A stretch of 64,000 bases of DNA from Enterococcus sp. 9E7_DIV0242 (GTDB taxonomy: Bacteria; Bacillota; Bacilli; Lactobacillales; Enterococcaceae). The position numbers were made by a program, and so were the translations under genes. Positions 51,501 through 60,108 of this stretch are shown here, in pieces. The notes beneath the pieces are model-generated. The model was not told the origin of the DNA and did not search any database. It was given only the letters and a program-made list of their open reading frames with translations. The DNA lies in the NCBI RefSeq assembly GCF_002140975.2, contig NZ_CP147247.1, positions 992,001-1,056,000 of the forward strand, read 5' to 3'. How positions within the stretch are numbered: position 1 is the first letter of the stretch; every line of letters begins with the position of its first letter.

Positions 51501-51776
51501 TTATCTCCCTATCTTTAATCTGCCTGTCTCTCTTTTCTTGGCTTCCTGCACTGTTCGATACAAGGAATAACCAGAAGCTTTTTCAAACTCATTGCCTAAG
51601 CGTTTTTCTTCACCAATGCTTTTGACAACTTGCTTAAATTTTTTGTAGGCGTCTAAAAACGCTTCTGTTTGAATACCTGATTCATTTGCCTGCTCTAACG
51701 CAGACCATAGATTTGTCACAATCACCATCTCTTCTGTTGTCCAGTCTAAATCTAATGGATATTGATAATCTTTCAT
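51501..51776 (-). CDS. UPF0223 family protein (YktA-like)
   Basis: 91 residues, cytosolic and helical. YPLDLDWTTEEMVIVTNLWSALEQA and EAFLDAYKKFKQVVKSIGEEKRL are the family's conserved parts. Function unknown. It is the first gene of the operon with the SuhB-like phosphatase. Confidence 0.88.
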   Translation of the reverse strand: MKDYQYPLDLDWTTEEMVIVTNLWSALEQANESGIQTEAFLDAYKKFKQVVKSIGEEKRLGNEFEKASGYSLYRTVQEAKKRETGRLKIGR

Positions 51777-51833
51777 AGTTTCACCTCGTCTCTTCTAGTG
51801 TAGCACAAGTAGAATAGAGCTGAAAGTATTCGC

Positions 51834-53108
51834 CTATGAATCTCTGCTTGTTCGCTTACTCTTCCAGCTGTCATAGATTGGCAGCACGACTCTTCCTTTT
51901 TCTAATGTTATCTCCTGCGCAGCATAGATCCCACTATTTCCTGAACACATGTAACTGATAATACAGATCATCAAAAGAAAGACTGCCGACTGACTGCCAA
52001 ATAGCTCAACACCCATAATAAAGCAAGCAATTGGTGTATTGGTTGCACCTGAGAAGACTCCTATAAAACCCAATCCAGCTAAAAATGGTACTGAAAGCTG
52101 AAGGAGTGGCGCAAGCGTACTGCCTAGTGTCGCACCAATTTCAAACAATGGTGTTACCTCACCACCTTGATACCCAGCACCTAGTGAAAGAATTGTAAAG
52201 AACAACTTTCCGATAAAATCAAAAGGCTCGGCATTTCCTGAAAAAGCATCTGTTAGTAAAGGTAAACTCAGTCCCAAATAGCGTTGTGTGCCTAAAAACA
52301 AAGCAGCAGCAACGACTATCGCACCACCAAATATATTTCGTAAAACCGGATTTGCTATCCAGTTACTATAGGTTTTCTTTAGAAAAACAATAGATCGACT
52401 AAAAACCCAGCCAATCAAACCAAAACAGATACCGGCTAAGACTATTTTTAAAAAGACCTGAACAGACCACTCAGGTACAGCCCCCATCGCGTAATGCGTG
52501 TGGCTCACTCCATACATTTCCGTAACAATATTCGCAAAAAAAGCGGAAAAAAAACTGGGGAAAATTGCTTCTGAGCGAAGCTTTCCTAAAGCAAGTACTT
52601 CCAGTCCGAAGATCGTTCCTGCCAATGGAGTGCCGAATACCGAGCTAAAGCCGGCACTAATACCGGAAATAAGGATGATCTCACGTTCATAACCAGATAA
52701 ACGGAAACCTCTTCCGACAGAATCAGCAACAGCTCCACCCATTTGAACAGCAGTACCTTCACGACCTACAGAACCGCCAAACAAATGCGTTGTGATTGTT
52801 CCGAATAACGTCAATGGAATCAAGCGTAAGGGGATTGTTTCGTCTCCACCGTTCGCCTGACGAATAACTAAATTGTTTCCGCCAGCAGCATTTTTCCCAT
52901 AGTGGGTGTACAGATACGCAAAAATTCCTCCACTAACCGGCAACAAGAATAACAGCCAGCGATGTGATTCACGATAAGCAGAAACCCATGCTAAGCTATT
53001 TAAAAAGAAGGCTGATAACGACCCCATAATCCCTCCGATTATCAATGCGATAATCATCCATTTCCCCATATAGATTCCTGTCAGAAGTAGTTTATTTTTT
53101 CTATCCAT
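51834..53108 (-). CDS. CLC-type fluoride/proton antiporter (CLC-F)
   Basis: 424-residue CLC-fold membrane exporter. The gating Glu is in GSVGREGTAVQMGG (Glu117). The anion-selectivity loop is GGNNLV (residues 76-81) instead of the chloride-type GSGIP, and GGEVTP (Glu317) replaces GGIFAP. Both acids lie one residue from the positions I recall as critical (118 and 318) in a characterised enterococcal fluoride CLC. A fluoride riboswitch directly precedes the gene, which independently supports fluoride as substrate. Cells would use it to expel F- that enters as HF. Leader and gene form a single transcription unit. Confidence 0.93.
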   Translation of the reverse strand: MDRKNKLLLTGIYMGKWMIIALIIGGIMGSLSAFFLNSLAWVSAYRESHRWLLFLLPVSGGIFAYLYTHYGKNAAGGNNLVIRQANGGDETIPLRLIPLTLFGTITTHLFGGSVGREGTAVQMGGAVADSVGRGFRLSGYEREIILISGISAGFSSVFGTPLAGTIFGLEVLALGKLRSEAIFPSFFSAFFANIVTEMYGVSHTHYAMGAVPEWSVQVFLKIVLAGICFGLIGWVFSRSIVFLKKTYSNWIANPVLRNIFGGAIVVAAALFLGTQRYLGLSLPLLTDAFSGNAEPFDFIGKLFFTILSLGAGYQGGEVTPLFEIGATLGSTLAPLLQLSVPFLAGLGFIGVFSGATNTPIACFIMGVELFGSQSAVFLLMICIISYMCSGNSGIYAAQEITLEKGRVVLPIYDSWKSKRTSRDS

Positions 53109-53136
53109 ACTCTTTCTCTCCCCTTTTAAGCAAAAT

Positions 53137-53182
53137 GAAAACGCCTACCAAACGAGAGGTTCTTCCCTTGTTTGGTAGGCGT
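53137..53182 (-). terminator. Riboswitch-controlled terminator before the CLC-F gene
   Basis: ACGCCTACCAAAC pairs with GTTTGGTAGGCGT, then TTTTC on the minus strand. The 5' arm overlaps the aptamer's 3' conserved GACGCCTAC, so ligand binding can prevent termination. Confidence 0.9.
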
Positions 53183-53237
53183 CATCAATTTATTCCTCAA
53201 AATAAATATTTATCGGCGAACACCATCGCCCTCATAG
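53175..53237 (-). promoter_or_regulatory. Fluoride riboswitch (crcB motif)
   Basis: On the minus strand the leader reads GAGGGCGATGGTGTTCGCC, then, after a spacer with AATAAATATTTATT-like pairing, TGATGACGCCTAC. These are the two conserved halves of the fluoride aptamer (GGNGATGGNGTTCNCC and TGATGNCGCC). It lies about 65 bases before the CLC-F start and is followed by an overlapping terminator, a classic ON switch. Confidence 0.93.
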
Positions 53238-53357
53238 ACTATTTAACTGAATCTAATTTAGCATAAAGCCAATGATTAGACAATCGATATACCTCAAAAT
53301 TTCTTCTAGAAAAAAACTGAACTTATTCTTTAGTCCATCAACTTTTTCAAAAAACAA

Positions 53358-54674
53358 TTATACAGCGAACCACTCGGACCATTCACCCAAAATTTTAACA
53401 CGCTTTTTCACTCCGTCTTCTGCTCTAAGAGAGTATGCAACCTGTATTGCACTTCGGGTATTCAACTCACGATGAGTAATCGCCCAATGGTTCCCGTTCT
53501 TTGGAGAATTTAAGGTTTCCATATTTGCCCAATACTCTCCATTTCCACTGATTTCATCCAAATCATGTATAACAATTGATTGTGTATAGTTTTTCGCCAA
53601 AGTTCCTTCGCTAAGCGAAATTCTATTGTCACGAATCGTCAAAATTCGCTTATTATTTGCGTAATCCTGAAAAGCAAAGGTGATACCATTATCCGTATTT
53701 TTTAAGGCAAACATTCGGGCAAACAGCTTATCATCCAATTGAAACCCTAATCCAAGATACCTCATATTTCCACTAGCCAGAGTTTTCGTATTCAAATTGA
53801 AATCTACTGTATAATCAATTGTCACACCATTTTCTACTTTCGCAGAAAGGTCAGTTAAATCTTTTGTAACTAGCCCTAGATCATGCCCTAAATTCGCTAT
53901 TTGTGCATCACATGGCGTATCTACCGAAGAAGGCACATAGAGAAAATCAGCAACCTGTCTTTCTTGAGTGCCATGTCCATCAACAGGGCGATTAATCAGT
54001 CGGTTTCGAACAACCGTTTGTGCTGAACCGCCACCATCAAGCATGTATAAAAACTGAATTTTCCTTTCTTTTATCAGCATTTCAGCAACACTCACTGCAT
54101 TCATGCCTGGCTGTTCTTTCATTCTCCCATTGCATGTAAAAAATCCTATTCGACCATTTTCATATTGATAAATCAGTTGCAATGGATTTATTACCTCTGG
54201 AGCTGTTACAATCGCATAATCATCCAGTATCTTTTTGTCAACCAGCTTTCCATCCAACACAAGAGGGCAAAACCCTATCAGCGATTCAGTCAAACCAAAA
54301 TCTAACAATTCTTTCGCCGTTTTCTGTGGCTCATGGGCTGATAAATTTCCATTCCCATCAATGCCTAAATACCAACGATTCAAATTATTGGGTAATTTAT
54401 CAAATACTACCTCTCCTTCATGAATATTTATCCCTCTTGGTTGTAATAACCCTGTTGAAGTAATTTGTGCTGTCGATGCGTTGGTAACTAAACTCGTTGC
54501 ATTTCTTCCAGCAAACCCTCGAGCAGTTTCTCCACTGTTCATCCCAGGTTTATCATAAGCAAACCCCCGTTGCAATCTTTCATCCGTTTCAACTAAAAAA
54601 TATTTTGTTCCGTTTTCAGCTTCAAACATTTGTACATCAATATTCTTAAATGGTTTTTCGTTACTACTACTCAT
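53358..54674 (-). CDS. Phage-like protein with phosphodiester glycosidase (NAGPA) domain
   Basis: 438 residues, no signal peptide. Residues about 60-260 match the NAGPA/phosphodiester glycosidase fold: GRIGFFTCNGRMKEQPGMNAV, FLYMLDGGGSAQTVVRN and RQVADFLYV. The N-terminus (VQMFEAENGTKYFLVETDERLQRG) and the beta-rich C-terminus (MRYLGLGFQLDDKLFARMFALKN) resemble phage tail-tip or receptor-binding proteins. No other phage gene lies next to it, so it is an orphan, perhaps a tail-locus relic or domesticated surface-glycan enzyme. GAGGAAAT-type site precedes the ATG. Substrate unknown; teichoic-acid-like phosphodiesters are a possibility. Confidence 0.7.
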   Translation of the reverse strand: MSSSNEKPFKNIDVQMFEAENGTKYFLVETDERLQRGFAYDKPGMNSGETARGFAGRNATSLVTNASTAQITSTGLLQPRGINIHEGEVVFDKLPNNLNRWYLGIDGNGNLSAHEPQKTAKELLDFGLTESLIGFCPLVLDGKLVDKKILDDYAIVTAPEVINPLQLIYQYENGRIGFFTCNGRMKEQPGMNAVSVAEMLIKERKIQFLYMLDGGGSAQTVVRNRLINRPVDGHGTQERQVADFLYVPSSVDTPCDAQIANLGHDLGLVTKDLTDLSAKVENGVTIDYTVDFNLNTKTLASGNMRYLGLGFQLDDKLFARMFALKNTDNGITFAFQDYANNKRILTIRDNRISLSEGTLAKNYTQSIVIHDLDEISGNGEYWANMETLNSPKNGNHWAITHRELNTRSAIQVAYSLRAEDGVKKRVKILGEWSEWFAV

Positions 54675-54799
54675 TTATATTTCCTCATTTCTCTTTTGAT
54701 AAAATGAGTATATAAGAATATGCTGTACCAAAACTCCCAAAAAACTGGCTTTTTCCTCTCACTTTACAAGAAAAAAACATTAGAATCTACTTTCCTAAC

Positions 54800-54841
54800 A
54801 AAAAAAATTCAGAGCAAAAGAGGGGGTCTCTGCTCTGAATC
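54800..54841 (-). terminator. Terminator of the HD-domain gene
   Basis: ATTCAGAGCA pairs with TGCTCTGAAT, with a run of eight T on the minus strand, ten bases past the stop. Confidence 0.88.
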
Positions 54842-54850
54842 GTATAAACT

Positions 54851-55354
54851 TTATTGGACAGGTTCTTTACTGAAACGCTGTTGCCACTTTCCTCTTACAG
54901 AAGCAAAAAGCGGTGTTGATGCTTCTTTGATTGCGCAATATTTGTCAACCATTGTAACAATGTAGCTTTCTTTGTATTTTGGCGGAGCAATCGTTGCCCC
55001 CCACATATGTTTGATGATGATATCACGTTCCAAATCAGACAGCTCAGTCAGCTTTTCTGCATTTTTCACGGCAATTCTCGGGTGCATGTATGCATGAGAA
55101 CCTTCATCAAATTTTGTTGTACGCCAATCATAATAGAACAGGTCATGTAACAACCCTGCTCTTGCTGTCGCACGAGCATCACCATTCCATTTTTTAGCCA
55201 GCTTGTAACTGTAATAAGAAACACTGATGGAATGTTCTAAACGTGTTGAATTCATATGCTGAATATAATTCCCTAACCTTTGCACTTCCTCAGTTGCTAG
55301 TAAGTCTTCTACATAAGACATGTATTCTTTATCTTCAGTCCATTTTTCTGTCAT
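54851..55354 (-). CDS. HD-domain phosphohydrolase
   Basis: 167 residues of the HD superfamily of metal-dependent phosphohydrolases. Ligands: His in STRLEHSISVSYYSY, HD in AGLLHDLFYYDW, further His in SHAYMHPRIAV, and a late Asp in VTMVDKYCAIKE. Such proteins hydrolyse nucleotides or other phosphate esters. No regulatory domain is attached. The ATG at 55354 has AAGGTGG eleven bases upstream. Single gene with its own terminator. Confidence 0.85.
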   Translation of the reverse strand: MTEKWTEDKEYMSYVEDLLATEEVQRLGNYIQHMNSTRLEHSISVSYYSYKLAKKWNGDARATARAGLLHDLFYYDWRTTKFDEGSHAYMHPRIAVKNAEKLTELSDLERDIIIKHMWGATIAPPKYKESYIVTMVDKYCAIKEASTPLFASVRGKWQQRFSKEPVQ

Positions 55355-55516
55355 AGATATGGGTGCCACCTTTTATAAGTAGTTAAGCGTTAAGCTTGTG
55401 AAAAGTATAGCACCCTTTTTTTAAAAATTCTAGATTTTTTATAGGACGTAAACAAAGCTTAATATTTGTAATCAAAGACGTTGACAGATACAATCATACC
55501 AATTTTCAAACAATTG

Positions 55517-56044
55517 TTATTTATTTTGCCAAAGCCATTTCAATGCTGCTTTTTCTACATTTTTCACAAACTCATCTTTAGCATCGCAGTATCCCTCAAT
55601 ATCTTCAGGATTCGCCGATGCAGCCAAAAATTTTACCTGCCCATATTCTTCAGCAATTTCCGGATGCACACGTAAATAATCCCGAAAAGCTACATGGCGT
55701 CCTAGCTCATAGAGACTATCATATTGATACGCATGAATATGATGGGTATGCTTATCGCCACCTTTCGGATAGTACCTACGCCTAGCCAGTCCATATTCTC
55801 CCCAGCTTTCATACCCCAATTTCAACATCTTCGCCTGATGCTCATCCAGTGCTTCAATATTGCTAACAACCAACGCCATATCTATGACCGGCTTCGCTGC
55901 CAATCCAGGCACCGACGTACTGCCAATATGCAACACCTCAATAACCAGCTCCTTTGGAAAATTCTCTAAAAGCTGCTTTCTCTCTTCTTCAAATTGCTTC
56001 GGCCACATGGGATCATACGAAACCACTTCAATCTTTCGAACCAT
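55517..56044 (-). CDS. GrpB family protein (UPF0157, nucleotidyltransferase-like)
   Basis: 175 residues. The family's signature is clear: VVSYDPMWPKQFEEER, VLHIGSTSVPGLAAKPVIDMALVV (GSTS plus an Asp as in minimal nucleotidyltransferases) and THHIHAYQ. Members also occur fused to dephospho-CoA kinase. Activity is unproven. Single gene; GGAGG precedes the ATG. Confidence 0.9.
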   Translation of the reverse strand: MVRKIEVVSYDPMWPKQFEEERKQLLENFPKELVIEVLHIGSTSVPGLAAKPVIDMALVVSNIEALDEHQAKMLKLGYESWGEYGLARRRYYPKGGDKHTHHIHAYQYDSLYELGRHVAFRDYLRVHPEIAEEYGQVKFLAASANPEDIEGYCDAKDEFVKNVEKAALKWLWQNK

Positions 56045-56122
56045 ACCTTTCCCTCCTAAAAAAATCGATTATTACAATATATCATGTAACACCAGAGGGA
56101 GCAATGGATTTTTACATTCTGA

Positions 56123-56809
56123 TCACTTAATAAATCTGATTCTATCGGTTTCTGAGGGGAGCTGATCCCGTACGATCTGCCAAGTCCCATTCCGATAAAC
56201 TTCATATTGTTCAAACAGAAAAGGAATACCTTTAGAAGTAGCAATGTCTTCACTATCCATGAGCTGAAAATGGAGATGGGGTGACGTCGAATTACCTGAG
56301 TGACCTACTTTTCCTAAATAGGTCCCCTTTTCAATTTCTTGATTCTCCGTCACAGCAATCGAATCTTTTTGTAAATGCGCAAAGGCCATATACCCTTGCT
56401 TTCCATATTCAATGACAATAAAATTCCCAGCAATTTTGCTATACGCATCCCTTTTTTCATTAAAGAAAAGAGCATTTTTTATCGCTATGATTGAATCGAC
56501 TAACCAATGAACAATTCTTCGTTCACGAACCCCATCTTCCACCATAATCACCTTGCCATCACAAGGTGCATAAATAGGCTCTCCCCAACAATAACAATCT
56601 TTCAAAGGCACACCAAACAGTAAATATCGAATTGAACTAAGTTGATGGAAAGGTTTTGATTTCTTTTTATAATTAACCTGTAAAAAATCAACTGCATACC
56701 TCAAGCCCAATCGGTTTGTTCCATGGCTAGGTATTTGCTTTTTAGGCGTCGTCGGTGTTTGCCATTCTCCGCGCAAAGGAAATTCAATCACAACAGGCTT
56801 TCTATTCAT
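56123..56809 (-). CDS. M23-family peptidase-like protein without signal peptide
   Basis: 228 residues with a LytM/M23 fold. SHGTNRLGLRYAVDFLQ is the first zinc-ligand region, and HSGNSTSPHLHFQLMDSE holds the HxH motif. PIYAPCDGKVIMVEDGVRE and GYMAFAHLQKDSI are the other conserved blocks. Unlike wall hydrolases it has no export signal or binding domain. An intracellular or lysis-released role, or another substrate, is likely. The ATG at 56809 has AGGAGG upstream, 11 bases after the TetR stop. It is the second gene of a TetR-controlled operon and so probably induced by the TetR ligand. Confidence 0.8.
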   Translation of the reverse strand: MNRKPVVIEFPLRGEWQTPTTPKKQIPSHGTNRLGLRYAVDFLQVNYKKKSKPFHQLSSIRYLLFGVPLKDCYCWGEPIYAPCDGKVIMVEDGVRERRIVHWLVDSIIAIKNALFFNEKRDAYSKIAGNFIVIEYGKQGYMAFAHLQKDSIAVTENQEIEKGTYLGKVGHSGNSTSPHLHFQLMDSEDIATSKGIPFLFEQYEVYRNGTWQIVRDQLPSETDRIRFIK

Positions 56810-56820
56810 TTCTTTCCTCC

Positions 56821-57453
56821 TCACGACTGCTCATAGTTCTCTTTGTAATAAACGCTGCTCAAATCATCAAAATACGTATCGATCTCCTCAATTACCTCAC
56901 CATAATCAATACTGTCTCGATCAGTTCCTCTTATCTTTAGCAAAAGCTGCTCAGTAAAACCAATATTCCCCCAAAATATCAGTTCCTTGTATCGCTTAAG
57001 CGTTATCCCTTCACGAAATTTCGATTCATCGATTGACTGAAACAGTGTATCGTAGCACAACAGCTTCTCATCTTTTGCTTTTTCCTCTAGCTTCTCGTTA
57101 ACTGCTTCAGATTTGGTTACTTCTGATTGTTCATTGAATTCAAAAATCCAAGGATAGGTTTTTCTCAACTCAATTTGCAAAACATATGATTGCCGTAATC
57201 TCTTAAAAAGATCCTTTTCAGAAAAATCCATTTTTTCCACATAGTTTTTATTGAGTTGATTCATACAGTAACCAACAAGGTATAGAAAAAACTCTTCCTT
57301 ATTCTTCACATAATGAAACATCAGAGCTTTAGAGATTTCAGCTTCTTTTGCAATGATATTCGTAGATGCTTTGTCATATCCATTTCGCGCAAATTCTTTG
57401 AAACCAGCATTTATTAAGGACAATTTTCTATCTGCTTCTAAATTTTCTATCAT
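56821..57453 (-). CDS. TetR/AcrR-family transcriptional regulator
   Basis: 210 residues. The N-terminal helix-turn-helix is standard (INAGFKEFARNGYDKASTNIIAKEAEISKALMFHYVKNKEEFFLYLV). The C-terminal ligand domain is specific and unknown. It is the first gene of an operon with the M23-like gene. Its promoter region carries two matched palindromes (57501-57550) that overlap the promoter elements, so it very probably represses its own operon. Confidence 0.9.
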   Translation of the reverse strand: MIENLEADRKLSLINAGFKEFARNGYDKASTNIIAKEAEISKALMFHYVKNKEEFFLYLVGYCMNQLNKNYVEKMDFSEKDLFKRLRQSYVLQIELRKTYPWIFEFNEQSEVTKSEAVNEKLEEKAKDEKLLCYDTLFQSIDESKFREGITLKRYKELIFWGNIGFTEQLLLKIRGTDRDSIDYGEVIEEIDTYFDDLSSVYYKENYEQS

Positions 57454-57500
57454 TACTGACCTCCCTCCTTTTAATCAATATTATGGGAAAACCTACCTCA

Positions 57501-57550
57501 TTGACCTATCAGGTAAATAAGATTATACACTCGTTTACCTAATAGGTCAA
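57501..57550 (-). promoter_or_regulatory. TetR operon promoter with two operators
   Basis: On the minus strand TTGACC-N17-TATAAT is a strong promoter. ACCTAATAGGT (57538-57546 region) overlaps the -35 and ACCTATCAGGT (57504-57514) lies just after the -10. The two half regions TTGACCTATCAGGTAAA and TTTACCTAATAGGTCAA are inverted copies with one difference. Confidence 0.85.
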
Positions 57551-57577
57551 CAAGTGCTTTATACTACACAGCAAAAA

Positions 57578-57610
57578 CAGGACAATCATCATCGATTGTC
57601 CTGCTTTTTT
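57578..57610. terminator. Terminator between the 57668 gene and the TetR operon
   Basis: AACAGGACAATC pairs with GATTGTCCTG, flanked by A and T runs; it separates the argS unit from the TetR operon. Confidence 0.85.
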
Positions 57611-57667
57611 GTCTAACTACAATTAGCAATTCAGAACTGCCTAAGCTACTTGTATGCCTGCTTCTGT

Positions 57668-57895
57668 TTATTTCTGTGACTGAAAGTGTGCCATTGCCTG
57701 TTTCACTTCTTCAATCGCTTCTGGCTTCAGATAAGAGAAAACCTTCTGATTGAACTCAGCGAAAAATTCAGGTGTCTGTCCGCCAGTGGCTGCTTTTTGA
57801 AAAGCATCTGCCAACACCAGCTTCATTTCCTCCATATGCTCCTCTTTGGAACGTTCCAGCATAAACTCATAGAATTTTACTTGACCTGCGTTCAT
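57668..57895 (-). CDS. Small uncharacterised helical protein
   Basis: 75 residues, cytosolic, helical: KFYEFMLERSKEEHMEEMKLVLADAF and EAIEEVKQAMAHFQ. No family recognised. GGAGGAAT precedes the ATG. It lies 45 bases downstream of argS on the same strand and before the terminator, so it is probably in the argS transcript. Confidence 0.65.
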   Translation of the reverse strand: MNAGQVKFYEFMLERSKEEHMEEMKLVLADAFQKAATGGQTPEFFAEFNQKVFSYLKPEAIEEVKQAMAHFQSQK

Positions 57896-57940
57896 TCTAT
57901 TCCTCCATCCTTTTTCAATCCTTCTCTTAATACTATCTAA

Positions 57941-59632
57941 TTACATTTCATCCGGTGCATGCAGACCTAGAAGACGTAGATCTTCCTTCAACAGAACGGT
58001 CAGAGCATAAACTAAGGCTAAACGTGATTCCTTCTGCTCATCGTCCACGAGAATCTTCACATGTGCATAATACTTATTAAAGGCTTGTGCCAGCTGAATT
58101 GCATGCTTCGCAATAACAGATGGTTCATATTTTTCTGCTGCTTGAAGTACTGTATCAGGAAATTTCTGCAACATCTTAACAATTTCCCAACTCTCTTTGT
58201 CATCTAAATGATAGTTAACTGATGCATCAGGAGTGAAGTTGCCTTTTCTTAAAATACTCATCGCACGAGCATGAGCATATTGAACATAAGGGCCTGTTTC
58301 GCCTTCAAATCGAACGACTTCATCCAGTACAAAGTCAAAGTTGTTCAAACGATCATTTTTCAAATCATGGAAAATAACCGCGCCGATCCCTACTTGCTTC
58401 GCTACTTCTTCACGATTTTCAAGTGATGGGTTCTTTTCAGCGATTTGTTGCTCCGCCGATTGAACAGCTTCATTCAGCACTTCTTCCAACAAAACGATTT
58501 TCCCTTTACGTGTGGAAAGCTTCTTCCCACCTTGTGTAATCAAGCCAAATGGAATATGGTGCATATCATCTGACCAGTCAAAGCCTAGCTTCGTCAATAC
58601 AGCCTTCAATTGCTTGAAATGGACAGTCTGTTCATTTCCTACAACATACAAGGATTGAGCAAAGTTATAGGTTTTCTTACGGTAAAGAGCAGCAGCCAGA
58701 TCTCTGGTAATGTACAATGTTGCTCCATCTGATTTACGAATTAATGCCGGATTCAAATCGTAATCAGTCAGATCAACGATTTCTGCTCCTTCATTTTGCT
58801 TCAGTAGGTGTTTTTCTTCGAGAAGAGTGATTACTTCATCCATCTTATCGTTGAAAAAGGCTTCCCCATTGAATGAATCAAAAGTAACACCCAACATATC
58901 ATAGATTTTGTTGAATTCTGTCAAGGATTCATCTCTGAACCATTGCCAAAGCTGAGTCGATTCTTCGTCGCCCTCTTCCAGCTTCTTGAACCAAGCTCTT
59001 GCTTCGTCCTCCAGCTCAGGCGCTTCCTCTGCTTCTTCATGAAACTGTACATATAAACGCAAAAGCTCGGTAATTGGTTCTTTTTGAACAGCTTCTTCAG
59101 AACCCCATTTTTTATAGGCAACGATCAATTTCCCAAACTGTGTGCCCCAATCGCCTAGATGGTTGATTTTTACTGGTTGATAGCCAATTTTTTCAAAAAT
59201 AAAAGCGATGGAATTTCCGATAACGGTTGAACGCAGATGCCCCATTGAAATTGGCTTAGCGATATTCGGAGAAGACATATCGATTGTCACATTGCTGTTG
59301 TTACCGATCGAAGCATCTCCATAATGATTTTTCTGTGTAACGATTTCTTTGATAACCGCACCACTGACTACTTCTTTATTCATGAAGAAGTTTAGGTATG
59401 GACCAACAACTTCGATTTTTTCAAAGGAAGAGGGATCGATTTTTTCTGCCAAGTCAGCCGCTATTTGCTGTGGCGCTTTTCGGAAAATCTTCGCCAGTGA
59501 GAATGCTGGAAATGCAACATCTCCGTGATCAGATGACTTAGGATTTTCTAGCAACTGTACGACTTGATCAAGGGACAAGTCATCCTTAACAACAGCATAA
59601 ATTGCTTCTGCGACGATGTTTTTATTGTTCAT
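57941..59632 (-). CDS. argS: Arginyl-tRNA synthetase
   Basis: 563-residue class I synthetase that charges tRNA-Arg. It has the N-terminal additional domain (to about residue 100), the HIGH-like motif in [20 protein letters not shown], the KMSKS-equivalent region KLSTRKG and the C-terminal helical anticodon-binding domain with [18 protein letters not shown] before it and [10 protein letters not shown] at the end. AGGAGG precedes the ATG. A T-box leader upstream makes expression rise when tRNA-Arg is uncharged. Confidence 0.97.
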   Translation of the reverse strand: MNNKNIVAEAIYAVVKDDLSLDQVVQLLENPKSSDHGDVAFPAFSLAKIFRKAPQQIAADLAEKIDPSSFEKIEVVGPYLNFFMNKEVVSGAVIKEIVTQKNHYGDASIGNNSNVTIDMSSPNIAKPISMGHLRSTVIGNSIAFIFEKIGYQPVKINHLGDWGTQFGKLIVAYKKWGSEEAVQKEPITELLRLYVQFHEEAEEAPELEDEARAWFKKLEEGDEESTQLWQWFRDESLTEFNKIYDMLGVTFDSFNGEAFFNDKMDEVITLLEEKHLLKQNEGAEIVDLTDYDLNPALIRKSDGATLYITRDLAAALYRKKTYNFAQSLYVVGNEQTVHFKQLKAVLTKLGFDWSDDMHHIPFGLITQGGKKLSTRKGKIVLLEEVLNEAVQSAEQQIAEKNPSLENREEVAKQVGIGAVIFHDLKNDRLNNFDFVLDEVVRFEGETGPYVQYAHARAMSILRKGNFTPDASVNYHLDDKESWEIVKMLQKFPDTVLQAAEKYEPSVIAKHAIQLAQAFNKYYAHVKILVDDEQKESRLALVYALTVLLKEDLRLLGLHAPDEM

Positions 59633-59662
59633 AATTGACCTCCTAAAAATAATAATAAAAAA

Positions 59663-59901
59663 AAACGCCCCTAACCATCGATAATACGATGATTAGAGAC
59701 GAGAAATTCCCGCGGTACCACTCTACTTATCTGCCAATTATCCAGCAGATCTGCTCAAATCTGATAACGGTCGATCGACCGGCCATTTAGGCTTCAACAA
59801 AGTGCGCTTCCCTCTACTCAATCATTTTCGGCTTCCACCCTCCCGAAATCGCTACGATGATTTTAAGTACGGTACTCTCTTTGCGTATTACTTATCTATC
59901 T
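59663..59901 (-). promoter_or_regulatory. T-box leader of argS
   Basis: On the minus strand GTGGTACCGCGGGA (59709-59722) is the T-box sequence that pairs with the NCCA end of uncharged tRNA. It is followed by a terminator stem CGTCTCTAATCATCG/CGATGGTTAGGGGCG with a run of eight T (about 59660-59705). Stem I sequence fills 59730-59890. Upstream TAGTCA-N17-TATACT (59908-59936) is the probable promoter. The specifier codon should be an Arg codon but I could not place it with confidence. Confidence 0.92.
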
Positions 59902-60108
59902 TTCGTGAGTATATCAAAATTTTTCTGGTTTGACTAGTGATTCTGTAATTATTTCATTTTCCTCACTTCATTGTAATATAAAAAGTGCTCACTAGGAGGT
60001 ATAACCTGTTTCAAGAAAGTCGCACCAATAGACTACTTATAGATTTTCTCTATAGTTGCGGCTAAAGCAATAAGCTAAAAACAAATCCAGTGAACAGATA
60101 GAAAAATA
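59902..60108. other. Spacer between the argS promoter and the GH65 gene
   Basis: AT-rich, with a weak hairpin near 60025-60060. No gene or clear terminator for the GH65 gene was seen. Confidence 0.4.
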
